Assembly (NCBI GenBank): GCA_016866305.1
Contig: VGMX01000004.1
Span: 83,531 to 147,530 of the forward strand
DNA from: Chlorobiota bacterium
GTDB lineage: Bacteria > Bacteroidota > Chlorobiia > Chlorobiales > Chlorobiaceae
Reading direction: 5' to 3'
DNA: 64,000 nt
The position numbers were made by a program, and so were the translations under genes. Under the pieces are notes generated by a model. It worked only from the letters and a program-made list of their open reading frames with translations, had not been told where the DNA came from and made no database searches. Positions 40,205 through 49,029 of this stretch are shown here, in pieces. Numbering within the stretch: position 1 is the first letter of the stretch; every line of letters starts with the position of its first letter.

Positions 40205-40285
40205 CGTGGTATTCGTTGGTTGATGGTGTCTTTCACTGACAGTAAAGGTATGAAAAGACTCCCGATTTTGAAAAATCCGGAAACA

Positions 40286-40316
40286 GGAAAAGCCGCCTCG
40301 AAACGACGGCTTTTCA
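40286..40316 (-). terminator. Hairpin terminator after the second pstS
   Basis: Minus strand AAAAGCCG / CGGCTTTT (40307-40314 with 40288-40295) around an 11-base loop. It lies 38 bases beyond the stop at 40352, with a short T4 in the stem's end. Confidence 0.65.
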
Positions 40317-40351
40317 CAAGAAAGAACAGGGAAGAAAACAAGAGAAAACAG

Positions 40352-41170
40352 TTACCGGTTCACGAAACCCAGTTCGCTGATCATGCGCTTGCCTTCAGGC
40401 GTGTTCTTCAGGTCGATGAACTGCTTAACAACACCGGTAGCAGGCCCGTTCGTATACATGAAGAGCGGGCGGGTGATCGGGTAGGAGCCATTCTTGACGG
40501 TCATTTCATCAGGTTCGACGCCATCGACCTTGAGCGCCTTGACGGCATTGTCAACGAAACCGAGACCGATGAAACCGACAGCAGCAGGAGTCGATCCGAC
40601 ACGGTTTTTAACGGCGCCGTTACTGGCCTGCGTTTCGGCATTCTTGGTGATCGGCGTTTCCTTGCCCATCACCAGCTCCTTGAAGGAGTCCTGGGTTCCG
40701 CTGTTCGATTCGCGCTGGATCACCACGATTTTCGCGTTCGGACCCCCGACCTCGCTCCAGTTGGTGTACTTGCCCTGGTAGATGCCGCGGATCTGTGCAC
40801 GCGAAAGCGCGTTGACCCGGTTGCCCGGATGATGCACGACAACAGCCATACCGTCAAGCGCCACGATGTGCTCGACAGGATTGACCCCCTTGGCTCTGGC
40901 AGCGGCGATCTCCTTGTCCTTCATCTCGCGCGACATGTTGGCGATGTCGCAGGTCTTGTTGATGAGGCTCTTGGCGCCGTTACCGGAACCGGACTCACTG
41001 ACGGTAACCTGAACGCCGGTGGTTTTGGTGAAATAAGCCGCGAATGATTTTGCGATAGGACCGACCGTGGTCGAGCCGTCCATGACGATCTTGCCGGCGG
41101 CCTCTGCTGTTCCACCTGACATGAGACCGAGAACAGCTGCACTGAAAAGGATTTTCCTGAAAAAGTTCAT
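40352..41170 (-). CDS. pstS: Phosphate-binding protein PstS (paralogue 2)
   Basis: 272 residues from the ATG at 41170; the frame stays open to 41323 but the upstream part is not signal-like. Sec signal NFFRKILFSAAVLGLMSG...AEA, then DGSTTVGPIAKSFA, SESGSGNGAKSLI and QRESNSGTQDSF, almost the same set of phosphate-contacting segments as paralogue 1. The two differ in the C-terminal third. Two PstS copies could differ in affinity or expression. Upstream lies the porin; each pstS has its own terminator. Confidence 0.92.
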   Translation of the reverse strand: MNFFRKILFSAAVLGLMSGGTAEAAGKIVMDGSTTVGPIAKSFAAYFTKTTGVQVTVSESGSGNGAKSLINKTCDIANMSREMKDKEIAAARAKGVNPVEHIVALDGMAVVVHHPGNRVNALSRAQIRGIYQGKYTNWSEVGGPNAKIVVIQRESNSGTQDSFKELVMGKETPITKNAETQASNGAVKNRVGSTPAAVGFIGLGFVDNAVKALKVDGVEPDEMTVKNGSYPITRPLFMYTNGPATGVVKQFIDLKNTPEGKRMISELGFVNR

Positions 41171-41239
41171 GATTGCATAAAGGTTAATTGATTGAAATCG
41201 TACTGATAACATGGAGCAGGAACTCTCCGGTATCCAGCC

Positions 41240-41262
41240 GGCTGCCTGCCCAACAGGCAGCC
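41240..41262 (-). terminator. 9-bp hairpin between porin and second pstS
   Basis: GGCTGCCTG / CAGGCAGCC with a five-base loop, 66 bases after the porin stop on the minus strand. No T-run follows; it may end or stabilise the porin mRNA. Confidence 0.4.
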
Positions 41263-41328
41263 ACGCTGAAAAAAGAACAGCCACACAACACAACTGACCG
41301 GAGAAAAAAGAACAACCACACAAAAACG

Positions 41329-42450
41329 TCAGAACTTCACGACAACATCAGCCTGGAACAGGTGATTGGTCGGATCATCCTTATCCATCTGGGTGAAATT
41401 GTAATAGGTGGCACCAAGCATCATATTCTGGACAAGGTGATAGGTTGCGCCGACCTTGAAGCCTTCAAGATCGGTACCGGAACCTCCGTTACGGTCTGAA
41501 TCGGAAAGAACCGTGACGGCATCCTTTTCGATTCTGACATATTCACCGCTCACCGACCACTGGCCAGGATTCTTGGCGTTGCCTATCTGCAGACCAACGA
41601 GATAGGCATCCCTTTTGTCATTATCGATTTTGTACCGTTCGATATGACCGGAATCGTGCGATGCCGTGTTGTGGGCATACTGACCATAGATCTTCCACGG
41701 AATGGTTTCGGTAATCGGTCCGCCAAAGCTTCCGAAGAATTCGAGGATATTGAAATCCTTGCCGACATAGTCAAAAGCAGGCTTGTAGGTGCTTCCGGTA
41801 TTTTTGTAATCCAGATTTACCAGATCATAGTAGCCGGTACCAAGGGAAAAACCGAAGTCATTGATCTCCCCCTTGTAGGCGAGCTGTCCGGCAAAGAGAT
41901 AGGCATCCTGTTCGTCGGTGGTGGTGTTCACTTCGTTCATAGCATAGTAACCGACAACAGCATTGATACCGTCCTTTTCCTTGCCATCGGCATCCTTGCC
42001 GTACTGCAGGGTTGCGCCTTCAAGCGTGATATCACTGTCCCAGACCAGATCCTTCGTCATGATCAGGGTCTTTGCCACATCCCGCTTGCCAAGCAGAACG
42101 TTGACCTGCCCGTCAAGAAACATCGGATGATAATCGATGAATGCTTCGTTCAGCCAGATATCGTCAGCGATGAACGCGTCATCGAAAGTTTCGTTGCGCG
42201 AGGTTGTTTCGTTGCCGCCTGTCGAAAGCTGCACCCCCGCTGAAAGCTCTTCGGTAATCCAGGGATACACACCGAGACGCACACGCAGGCGGTGACGGTC
42301 GCGGCTGTGTTCATCGTTTTTGGAATCGGTGTCCTTGAACTGTGATTCGTAACGGTAACGGATATCCCCTTTCCAGTTCCAGTCAACAGCCTCCGCATTG
42401 TTGAAGCCGAGAGCGGCAGCCAGACCGACCAGCAAAGTGATTTTTTTCAT
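41329..42450 (-). CDS. Putative outer-membrane porin
   Basis: 373 residues from the ATG at 42450, with a signal peptide (KKITLLVGLAAALGFNNAEA). The rest is beta-rich with alternating aromatic/acidic strands (DWNWKGDIRYRYESQF, RHRLRVRLGVYPWI) and ends VVVKF, the C-terminal Phe typical of beta-barrel outer-membrane proteins. It matches the putative-porin family often seen with pst genes. Position immediately upstream of two pstS genes suggests a phosphate-responsive porin; the specificity is inferred, not shown. Confidence 0.78.
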   Translation of the reverse strand: MKKITLLVGLAAALGFNNAEAVDWNWKGDIRYRYESQFKDTDSKNDEHSRDRHRLRVRLGVYPWITEELSAGVQLSTGGNETTSRNETFDDAFIADDIWLNEAFIDYHPMFLDGQVNVLLGKRDVAKTLIMTKDLVWDSDITLEGATLQYGKDADGKEKDGINAVVGYYAMNEVNTTTDEQDAYLFAGQLAYKGEINDFGFSLGTGYYDLVNLDYKNTGSTYKPAFDYVGKDFNILEFFGSFGGPITETIPWKIYGQYAHNTASHDSGHIERYKIDNDKRDAYLVGLQIGNAKNPGQWSVSGEYVRIEKDAVTVLSDSDRNGGSGTDLEGFKVGATYHLVQNMMLGATYYNFTQMDKDDPTNHLFQADVVVKF

Positions 42451-42629
42451 AATAAAACGGTATTGGTTAGTGTGATGCGTTCCTGAATACATTCATGCAT
42501 TTCCAGCATTTCTGATTCGTGGACAAATTTACCACTGCTTGTGTTGAGGAATCATTACGGAAGTGCTACGAAATTGAAAACAAAAGCGATCACTGTGTTT
42601 CCAGCATGAAGTCCAAAAAAACCGTACAG

Positions 42630-42890
42630 CTACAGCTTGATATCGGTCACGATAACCGCACCCTGAAAACGTCCTCCGGGAAAAATCACCCGCCCTTTTG
42701 TGTTGATGACGATATGGGGAAATCCGCTGCTTTCAAGCACCGATAGCAGCTTCCGCAGATCCTTGCGTCCGGATGGCTTGATGATGATATCGGCAAGGGC
42801 ATTGACCTTGCGGACATCATGGTGCTTCAGTTCATCCTGCACATAAAATTCGCCATTGATATCCGATCTGAGTTCATCGAGCCGCAGCAT
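42630..42890 (-). CDS. Orphan 86-residue protein resembling the MurB FAD-binding N-terminus
   Basis: A strong Shine-Dalgarno (AGGAGGA, six bases upstream of the ATG) shows it is a real gene. The sequence NALADIIIKPSGRKDLRKLL...FPHIVINTKGRVIFPGGRFQG resembles the start of UDP-N-acetylmuramate dehydrogenase (ADYLVEPESVEDL...GGGSNLLVRDGGFRG). However, the FAD-contacting Gly-Ser is replaced by TKGR and the rest of MurB is absent. It may be a stand-alone regulator or a decayed domain. Family link is moderate and from pattern alone. Adjacent, on the same strand, is the GNAT gene. Confidence 0.55.
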   Translation of the reverse strand: MLRLDELRSDINGEFYVQDELKHHDVRKVNALADIIIKPSGRKDLRKLLSVLESSGFPHIVINTKGRVIFPGGRFQGAVIVTDIKL

Positions 42891-42930
42891 ACGCTTCCTC
42901 CTGAAGATTTGGTTCCGGGATGCATGCCGG

Positions 42931-43602
42931 TCAAGGTTTTTGCATCATATCCGGATGCAGTTTTCTGCTCTTGTGCTCGAGAAGAGCGTGTATCCCTTCG
43001 GTCAGTTCAGCGTAGATACGGCTTCTGCTGTCCTTGACCCTGCTGTACAGCTTCAGGATGTCGAGCGTAAGGATGATCCTGGTGCAGCTGCAGTTCAGGT
43101 CGCCGAACAGATGCCGGCCTATCACCTCGAACCCGAGCACCCTGGTATGAAAGTTCAGGGGCGAGTGTTGTTCGTTTTCAAAGACGTCGGTGATGAAATG
43201 CGTATAATCACGACCGACCACCTCCTCGGTAGCCGCCCGCATGAGGCGAAGCGCTATCCGGTGATTCCTCCGGTACTCTCCGGGTATCATGAACCTGCCG
43301 ATTTCAACATAGCGTCCGAGCTGTTTCAGGTAATCGGTGTCGATACCGGGAATGAAACTCACCTGATACGCTTCGGGAAAATTCAGCGGCGGGTCGTACA
43401 GCAACCTGAGCACACCTGCAGGATGGTCGTTCACCCTTGCAAGAAACCAGGAGAACGGCTGGTCGGGACCGAGTTCTTCAGGGATCTGGGCATGCGCGCT
43501 GCTGATCCAGTTTTTCTCTCTCAGAAAAACCTGCTCGACAATGCCGATGACACCCTGGCGATCTTCGCCGTGAAGCACGCGCTGAACGGTTATACCGGAC
43601 AT
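42931..43602 (-). CDS. GNAT/N-acyl amino acid synthase-like acyltransferase
   Basis: 223 residues from the ATG at 43602, chosen because GAGGAGGAGAGG precedes it; the frame runs on into plsC. The core has the GNAT-type layout (IVEQVFLREKNWI; PAGVLRLLYDPP; EIGRFMIPGEYRRNHRIALRLMRAA, with R/GxxG-like CoA/ACP contact). It resembles FeeM/OlsB-type enzymes that join a fatty acyl chain to an amino acid. It overlaps the preceding plsC-like gene by 13 bases, so they are coupled. An aminolipid product (such as an ornithine-type lipid) is an inference from the pair. Confidence 0.65.
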   Translation of the reverse strand: MSGITVQRVLHGEDRQGVIGIVEQVFLREKNWISSAHAQIPEELGPDQPFSWFLARVNDHPAGVLRLLYDPPLNFPEAYQVSFIPGIDTDYLKQLGRYVEIGRFMIPGEYRRNHRIALRLMRAATEEVVGRDYTHFITDVFENEQHSPLNFHTRVLGFEVIGRHLFGDLNCSCTRIILTLDILKLYSRVKDSRSRIYAELTEGIHALLEHKSRKLHPDMMQKP

Positions 43603-44402
43603 GGCCTCTCCTCCTCGCTGGTTTTGTTGTTGAAAAAAACGGAACCGGAAGCCGGGTGCGGCTCTTCGTAGGATTTTCCGCACAGGCCGGCAAGGTGCAG
43701 CATGAGCGAGTGCGCGGTTTCCGCGGCAAGCACGTGCGATTCCCTGGATCGCCGGCAACTGTTGCCGCAGGCCTCGATCCGGAAGTATCTGCGGCGCTCG
43801 TCATGAAAGGCGAGAGGGGCGCCCGCTCGAACAATCATTCTGCCGACTGCGGGAATTCTGCCTTTCCTGTGGCCAGCCGGAAAATCGATGCCGATCGGTA
43901 TGACCGGAACACCCGAAGAGAGAATGATGTGGCCGATGCCGGGTTTGGCTCTCGCAAGCTTCCCGGGATGTCGGTTTCTGCGGCCCTCGGGAAAAATGCC
44001 GATGCTGCCTCCGTCGAGGAGCCTCGTGCAGCAACGCAGGACGGTTTCCTCCGGAAGAGATGGCGGACGTTTTTTCTCGATCAGCCGGAACCGGGAACGT
44101 TTATGATACACATAAAGGGGGTCGACAAGGTTCATGAGCCAGCCGAGCAGGGGAATTTTCCCGTACATCCAGTCGATCACGAAACTCACTTTCCTGCCGC
44201 CGAGGTGAAACATGAGAAAAACCGGAACAAGCAGGGACTCGAGGGTGTTGTTGTGGTTGAAAACATAGATTGCGGGTCCTTGTTCCGGAAGGTTTTCAAA
44301 ACCCTCCGACCTGACGAAAAACAGGTTGGGAATCATGAGCAGACGCAGCAGCAGGGCTGTGCCGGAATCAAGATAAGGAAGGGGTCTGAACAGGGTTTGC
44401 AT
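43590..44402 (-). CDS. PlsC-type 1-acylglycerol-3-phosphate acyltransferase
   Basis: 270 residues. The catalytic motif reads NHNNTLES, that is HX4E rather than the usual HX4D, which is worth noting. Block III IFPEGRRNR and the late block with VPVIPIGID are present. It acylates a lyso-lipid at the membrane. Immediately downstream the GNAT gene overlaps by 13 bases. Together the two fit an OlsA/OlsB-type arrangement, but a plain phospholipid role is equally possible. Confidence 0.78.
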   Translation of the reverse strand: MQTLFRPLPYLDSGTALLLRLLMIPNLFFVRSEGFENLPEQGPAIYVFNHNNTLESLLVPVFLMFHLGGRKVSFVIDWMYGKIPLLGWLMNLVDPLYVYHKRSRFRLIEKKRPPSLPEETVLRCCTRLLDGGSIGIFPEGRRNRHPGKLARAKPGIGHIILSSGVPVIPIGIDFPAGHRKGRIPAVGRMIVRAGAPLAFHDERRRYFRIEACGNSCRRSRESHVLAAETAHSLMLHLAGLCGKSYEEPHPASGSVFFNNKTSEEERPCPV

Positions 44403-44589
44403 GTTTTTTTCATTACCTTTTATCGTGCATTCCGCAAAAGGGCCGGAATGCCTGTTCCATCCGTTTCAGGCAATAAAAAAAAACAGTGTTGGCGGTTGGT
44501 TAAGCGTGTGTGACGATTCTGCAAATTAGGCGGAAACAGAGCTGCATTTTGACGGACAATCGCCCCTCAACCATGTAATCGGTTTACCG

Positions 44590-46050
44590 ATGGAGTTGCT
44601 CCAGAACGCGATTATCCTGACAGCAGGATTTCTGCTCTCGCAGGTGCTGATTGCTACGAACACGCATTTCCGGCTCATCGCCTTTCTGCTTCGCCATACC
44701 GGATCGGGATTCCGGGCGCTCCTGACCGCGGTTCTCCTGATATCCTACACGCTTTCGATCTTTCTGTCCAATACGGTTGTCGTGCTCGCCCTGCTGCCGG
44801 TCATCAAACGGCTGATGCACTTCGTCGCTGACACCCCGTCCAGGAAACAGATCTCGACACTCTTCTATCTGGCGCTCACCTTCGGGGCGACTACCGGAGG
44901 CATGGCCTCTCTGACCGGTAATCCGCTGAATGCTTTTGCCGTCGGTCTCATGGAGTTCTACCATCTGGAAGGAAGGGGGCAGATCAACTATTTTTCCTGG
45001 CTGCTTGCCGGCATTCCCGCATCTCTTGCCATCATCGCAGCAGGGAGGGCGATCATCCTGCATACCGCTCGCAGACTCAGCGATACCGCGCTTGTCTATC
45101 GCGGCGGCTCAGAACCCGCCGGGCTTCCTCACCGGCCGCTGCTGTTCTTCTCCGTCAACATGCTCTGCATCATCATCATGAGCGGCATACAGTTTTTCCT
45201 GAAACCCGGACAGATCGCATACGGCCTCTCTGCCGTGGACATCGCCTTTCTCACGTATGGCGCAGCTTTCCTTTTCTTCACTTTCCTCTACCCCCGTAAA
45301 AAGAAAGTAGCCGGCGGCATGCGCCGGAACGGACTGTTCCTGCTGTTTTTTCTCGCGGCATTTCCGGTGCTGCTTGTCTCAAGACTGTCCAGGGAGATTG
45401 AAAGCCACCTCCGCATTCGGCTCGAAAACGTATACGTCACTCTGGAAAACGGACTGCAAGGGGTGTACGAAGCGGTATGGCACCGCGTTTTCGGGGAACA
45501 GCCCGGCAAATACACGGCATCAAACGGAAACAGCGTGCTGTCGATCAACAGGATCATCCTCGACATCCCGTATTTCGGCCTGCTGCTCGTTGTGCTCTTC
45601 GGCACACTGCTCTACCTTGTGCTGAATGCCGGAAACAACCCGGCGACACCGGAAAACGACGGATATCTCATCGCAGCACTGACCTCTTTTGTGACCGGTT
45701 ATCTCGGCCCGCTGCGCAACCCGCTCCTGTTTCTTCCCGCCCTGAACCTTACGGCTGCATTTTCTTCCGAGCTGCTCAGCAATACCGCCATCGTGGTTAT
45801 TCTCGCCCCGCTCATGATAACCCTGGCGCACCACACTCCGGTCAGCGCGCTCCTGCTGCTGCTCTCGCTGACCGTTTCCGCCAGTGCTGCATACATGACT
45901 CCCCTGGCCTCTCCGGCAAACACACTCGCTTTCGGGGGACTGGACCGTGTTTCTCTGAAAACCGTCATGAAAGCCGGCATGATCATGAACATCATATCGG
46001 CCATGGTGATTTCCGTGATGTTCCTCGGGATATCATTCCTGTTACCGTGA
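44590..46050 (+). CDS. DASS/SLC13-like membrane carrier
   Basis: 486 residues with about 11 hydrophobic helices. Two inverted-repeat-like signatures are seen: SNTVVVLALLPVIKRL and later SNTAIVVILAPLMITLAHH, the SNT motifs of the divalent anion:sodium symporter/IT superfamily (also GATTGGMASLTGNPLNAFA). The substrate is unknown (dicarboxylate, phosphate, sulfate or arsenite relatives). Between the halves lies a ~65-residue hydrophilic segment (HLRIRLENVYVTLENGLQG) that ordinary members lack. Its 3' end overlaps the convergent lptF/G gene by nine bases. Confidence 0.72.
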   Translation: MELLQNAIILTAGFLLSQVLIATNTHFRLIAFLLRHTGSGFRALLTAVLLISYTLSIFLSNTVVVLALLPVIKRLMHFVADTPSRKQISTLFYLALTFGATTGGMASLTGNPLNAFAVGLMEFYHLEGRGQINYFSWLLAGIPASLAIIAAGRAIILHTARRLSDTALVYRGGSEPAGLPHRPLLFFSVNMLCIIIMSGIQFFLKPGQIAYGLSAVDIAFLTYGAAFLFFTFLYPRKKKVAGGMRRNGLFLLFFLAAFPVLLVSRLSREIESHLRIRLENVYVTLENGLQGVYEAVWHRVFGEQPGKYTASNGNSVLSINRIILDIPYFGLLLVVLFGTLLYLVLNAGNNPATPENDGYLIAALTSFVTGYLGPLRNPLLFLPALNLTAAFSSELLSNTAIVVILAPLMITLAHHTPVSALLLLLSLTVSASAAYMTPLASPANTLAFGGLDRVSLKTVMKAGMIMNIISAMVISVMFLGISFLLP

Positions 46051-47235
46051 ACTCCCGGCAACCGAACCGTTCAGACGAAGGATCATCAGAAAGGCTGCAA
46101 GGGCGATCACCACATCTGCAGACCAGATAGCCGTCGCCGGATCAAGAAGGCCACGCTCAGCAAGTTTTTCACCAGCCATGATCATCGACCAGTACAGCAC
46201 GAAAAACAGCAGAGACAGCCCTGCTCCTGCTCCGAAACCGCCCCGTCGGGCAAGAACGCCGAGCGGCACGCCGGCAAGGGCAAAAACAAAACAGGCAACC
46301 GGAAGCGCGTACTTCTTGTAGTATTGCGTCATATAGGTGTTGTACTGCTTCCTTGCTGCTGCAAGACGCTGACGCTCCGGTTCGGGAAGCAGGGACGGGC
46401 TGACCGCGGCAACGGTCACTTGTTTGAGTTCCCCTGCGGCTTCGAGCAGTTCGGCAGAGGACATTTCCCGCACACTCCCTCGCATGCGGCCCTGAAAACT
46501 CCGGCTGAAACCGAAGCCCGAAGATTCGAAAACCAGCCGGTGCCGCTCGAAGCCCATCGTCCGGTACTGTGTGTTTCCGGGAACCTGAATCTCGTGTATT
46601 TCCCCGTTGAAAAGCGTCATGACAAGAAACCGGTTATCGGGCGAAAACCCCACTCGACCTTTTTCGGCGCTCACCATTGTCCGGTATCCTGGCCTTGTCA
46701 GATCGTAAAGCCGCACATCGCTCATCTGTCCGGAAACATCATCGGTTTTTCTGACGAAGATCGAATACCCGTCGATAAAACTTGAAAAAGCGTTTTCCGT
46801 CAGACCGAAAGAGGGTTTTGCCCTGACGATATCGGCCATGAGCGTTTTTGCCCGGTAGTTGGCCCCCGGAAGCGCCACGTTGTTGAAACGTTCGACAAGG
46901 ACGGTGAGAACCGCCGCTGCCAGCAGCACCGGAACCGAAAGCCTGAAAAGAGAGTGCCCGGAAGCCCTGAGTACGGTAATTTCCGAATTGTTGGTCATGG
47001 CTCCGTAGGTCATGATCACAGCAACGAGCACCGCCATGGGAACGGCATAGACAACCATCCATGCCGACTCGAGCATGACCAGTTCCGCAACATCGGCAAT
47101 ACCGATCCCCTTGCCGAGAAAACGGTCCGAGAAGCCGGCAAGAAACTGCATGACCAGAACAAAAACAATGGTAACGAACGAAAGAAGAAACGGCCCGACA
47201 AGGGACTTGAGGATGTAGCGGTCGATGATTTTCAT
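46042..47235 (-). CDS. LptF/LptG-family lipopolysaccharide export permease
   Basis: 397 residues from the ATG at 47235 (MKIIDRYILKSLVGPF), the usual N-terminus of the YjgP/YjgQ family. A GTG at 47250 would add five residues. About six helices flank a periplasmic beta-jellyroll region (SFIDGYSIFVRKTD; MRLYDLTRPGYRTMVSAE). It works with LptB to extract LPS from the inner membrane. Whether it is LptF or LptG cannot be fixed without the partner gene, which is not in the window. Confidence 0.85.
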   Translation of the reverse strand: MKIIDRYILKSLVGPFLLSFVTIVFVLVMQFLAGFSDRFLGKGIGIADVAELVMLESAWMVVYAVPMAVLVAVIMTYGAMTNNSEITVLRASGHSLFRLSVPVLLAAAVLTVLVERFNNVALPGANYRAKTLMADIVRAKPSFGLTENAFSSFIDGYSIFVRKTDDVSGQMSDVRLYDLTRPGYRTMVSAEKGRVGFSPDNRFLVMTLFNGEIHEIQVPGNTQYRTMGFERHRLVFESSGFGFSRSFQGRMRGSVREMSSAELLEAAGELKQVTVAAVSPSLLPEPERQRLAAARKQYNTYMTQYYKKYALPVACFVFALAGVPLGVLARRGGFGAGAGLSLLFFVLYWSMIMAGEKLAERGLLDPATAIWSADVVIALAAFLMILRLNGSVAGSSR

Positions 47236-47424
47236 ACTCGAAATAGTCACCCTTGATCAGCAGGTATTCTCTTGCTTTTCTGCAATATAGTGCCGAAAAC
47301 CGACAAGAGGGCATATCTCCCCGAAAAACCGGCGGCGCAGTTTTCGTTCCTCAGGAACCCGATGAAACGGCACAGGACCCCGGCCCTCCGAACCTGAACA
47401 TCCCGCGACTTCCATAAAAGCACA

Positions 47425-47454
47425 AACCCGCAGATCCTTGCGGATCTGCGGGTT
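47425..47454 (-). terminator. Strong hairpin after tRNA-Lys
   Basis: 13-bp perfect inverted repeat AACCCGCAGATCC / GGATCTGCGGGTT with a four-base loop, three bases beyond the 3' end of the tRNA-Lys gene on the minus strand, followed by TGTGCTTTTATGG. Confidence 0.65.
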
Positions 47455-47459
47455 ATTAC

Positions 47460-47535
47460 TGGTGCACCCGCCAGGACTCGAACCTGGAACCCACTGATTA
47501 AGAGTCAGTTGCTCTACCAATTGAGCCACGGGTGC
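47460..47535 (-). tRNA. tRNA-Lys (anticodon CUU)
   Basis: Full cloverleaf: acceptor GCACCCG/CGGGTGC, anticodon loop CTCTTAA (CTT), T-loop TTCGAGT. The 3' CCA is encoded (47460-47462), unlike the other tRNAs in this window. Confidence 0.95.
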
Positions 47536-47548
47536 AGGAATATGCCTG

Positions 47549-47911
47549 TTATTTGGCTGGTGTTGCCGGAAGAACCGGAGACACCGGAGCTTTCGGCAGC
47601 GAAGGAACGGTTTTTACCGGCGAAGAAGCCGGAGCACTCTGCTGCAGGACGCTTTTCGAACCCTTCAGTCTTTCCTGTCTGGCCGGGAGGGTAAACTGCG
47701 CGATGAAACAGATGATCATCACTGCTGCAGCCAGAGCTGCGGTCACCTTGCTGAGAAAGTCACCCGTTCTTCTGACCCCGAGCGTCTGGACCGTACCGAG
47801 ACTGGCTATGCCGCCGGTCAGGCCGCTTCCGCTTTTCGGGCTCTGCAGCAAGACAGCCCCTATCAGCAGAAGAGAGGCAAGCACACCGACAATCACAAGA
47901 AAAACATGCAT
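47549..47911 (-). CDS. secG: Preprotein translocase subunit SecG
   Basis: 120 residues: helix 1 ([19 protein letters not shown]), the conserved cytoplasmic loop with [19 protein letters not shown], helix 2 ([14 protein letters not shown]), then a Pro/Ser-rich C-terminal tail of ~40 residues ([14 protein letters not shown]). SecG supports SecYE during protein export. The extended Pro-rich tail is unusual in length. 13 bases upstream of the tRNA-Lys gene. Confidence 0.9.
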   Translation of the reverse strand: MHVFLVIVGVLASLLLIGAVLLQSPKSGSGLTGGIASLGTVQTLGVRRTGDFLSKVTAALAAAVMIICFIAQFTLPARQERLKGSKSVLQQSAPASSPVKTVPSLPKAPVSPVLPATPAK

Positions 47912-47980
47912 TTCCAGCCGCTGTATTAATGTTCCGAATATCGTATCTTATCAATGATAAAGGCCTTAATTTAGCAACTT

Positions 47981-48241
47981 TTGAAACATTTCCAAGCCGT
48001 GTTTACCGATACCGGGAAAATCCTTGTCATTGCGGGGCTTTGCACGGTCGTTTTCGGACTCCTGCTCATGGCTGCGGAAAAAACGGGGGCTTCGGGGTGG
48101 CTGAACTGGTTCGGCAATCTGCCTCTCGATGTCCGTATCAGAAAGGAGAATTTCCGGTTCTTCTTCCCGCTCGGGTCATCATTACTGCTGTCGGTGCTGT
48201 TCAGCCTCGCACTGTTTTTCATCAACAAATTCATCCGCTGA
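47981..48241 (+). CDS. DUF2905 membrane protein
   Basis: 86 residues with two helices: TGKILVIAGLCTVVFGLLLM and LLLSVLFSLALFFINKFI, separated by GNLPLDVRIRKENFRFFFPL, the DUF2905 pattern. The frame opens at TTG (47981); GTG at 47999 would be shorter. No Shine-Dalgarno can be seen. Six bases before hisB in the same direction, so likely co-transcribed. Function unknown. Confidence 0.82.
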   Translation: MKHFQAVFTDTGKILVIAGLCTVVFGLLLMAAEKTGASGWLNWFGNLPLDVRIRKENFRFFFPLGSSLLLSVLFSLALFFINKFIR

Positions 48242-48247
48242 CCGCTT

Positions 48248-48850
48248 ATGTCTGAACCCATCTACACCGAAGACCGAAAGGCAACCGTTACGAGAACCAC
48301 GAAAGAGACCGATATAACGGCCACCGTCAATATCGACGGAACCGGCGTTTCCGATATACGGTCGGGAGTGGTTTTTCTTGACCATATGCTCACCAATTTC
48401 AGTCGGCACTCCGGCATGGACATCGCACTTGTCTGCAAGGGGGATACCGAAGTTGACGATCACCACTCGGTCGAGGACATCGCCCTGGTACTTGGATCGG
48501 CCATCCTGCAAGCCCTTGGCGACAAACGTGGTATCCAGCGGTACGGGTGGGCCATGATTCCCATGGACGAATCGCTTGCCCGTTGCGCCCTCGATCTCGG
48601 CGGACGCAGCTACTGTGTTTTTTCCGCCGATTTCAAACGGCCTTCGATCCGCGGCTTTTCCACCGAAATGGTGGAGCATTTCTTCGTGTCGCTGTCGAGA
48701 ACCGTGCATGCAAACATCCATCTTGCCGTACTGGAGGGAAAAAACACCCACCACATGATCGAAGCCATGTTCAAGTCGTTCGCCTATGCCATGAAAATGG
48801 CCGTATCCGTGACCGGAAAGGATGTTCCGTCTACAAAGGGTACGCTGTAG
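48248..48850 (+). CDS. hisB: Imidazoleglycerol-phosphate dehydratase
   Basis: 200 residues. Histidine pathway step from imidazoleglycerol phosphate to imidazoleacetol phosphate. The metal-binding His motifs are present: [21 protein letters not shown] (with the ExxH partner) and the second set [10 protein letters not shown] / NTHHMIEA. The monofunctional form, lacking the phosphatase half, is normal for many bacteria. A terminator follows at 48890. No other his genes are near, so the histidine genes are dispersed. Confidence 0.97.
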   Translation: MSEPIYTEDRKATVTRTTKETDITATVNIDGTGVSDIRSGVVFLDHMLTNFSRHSGMDIALVCKGDTEVDDHHSVEDIALVLGSAILQALGDKRGIQRYGWAMIPMDESLARCALDLGGRSYCVFSADFKRPSIRGFSTEMVEHFFVSLSRTVHANIHLAVLEGKNTHHMIEAMFKSFAYAMKMAVSVTGKDVPSTKGTL

Positions 48851-48889
48851 GGGGCTTCCGGCAGAATCACTTTTTCCTGGTAAAACCGA

Positions 48890-48922
48890 AAAAGGGCGCA
48901 GGGAAATCCCCTGTACCCTTTT
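48890..48922 (+). terminator. Intrinsic terminator after hisB
   Basis: AAAAGGG...CAGGG-AAATC-CCCTG...CCCTTTT (7 + 5 bp with a two-base interior mismatch), 40 bases after the hisB stop, ending TTTTG. Confidence 0.75.
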
Positions 48923-49029
48923 GAATCACGCCGGACAACGAAAGGCTCCGGATTGTCGAAAAAACGGCCTGAAGGCAAGGCGGAAGGAGCGCAGCAACCG
49001 AGACGATCAACCTTCAGGAGCGGTTCACA

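Noticed and set aside
42460..42630. Pho box upstream of the porin
   Set aside because: No repeated Pho-box-like 11-mers could be seen.
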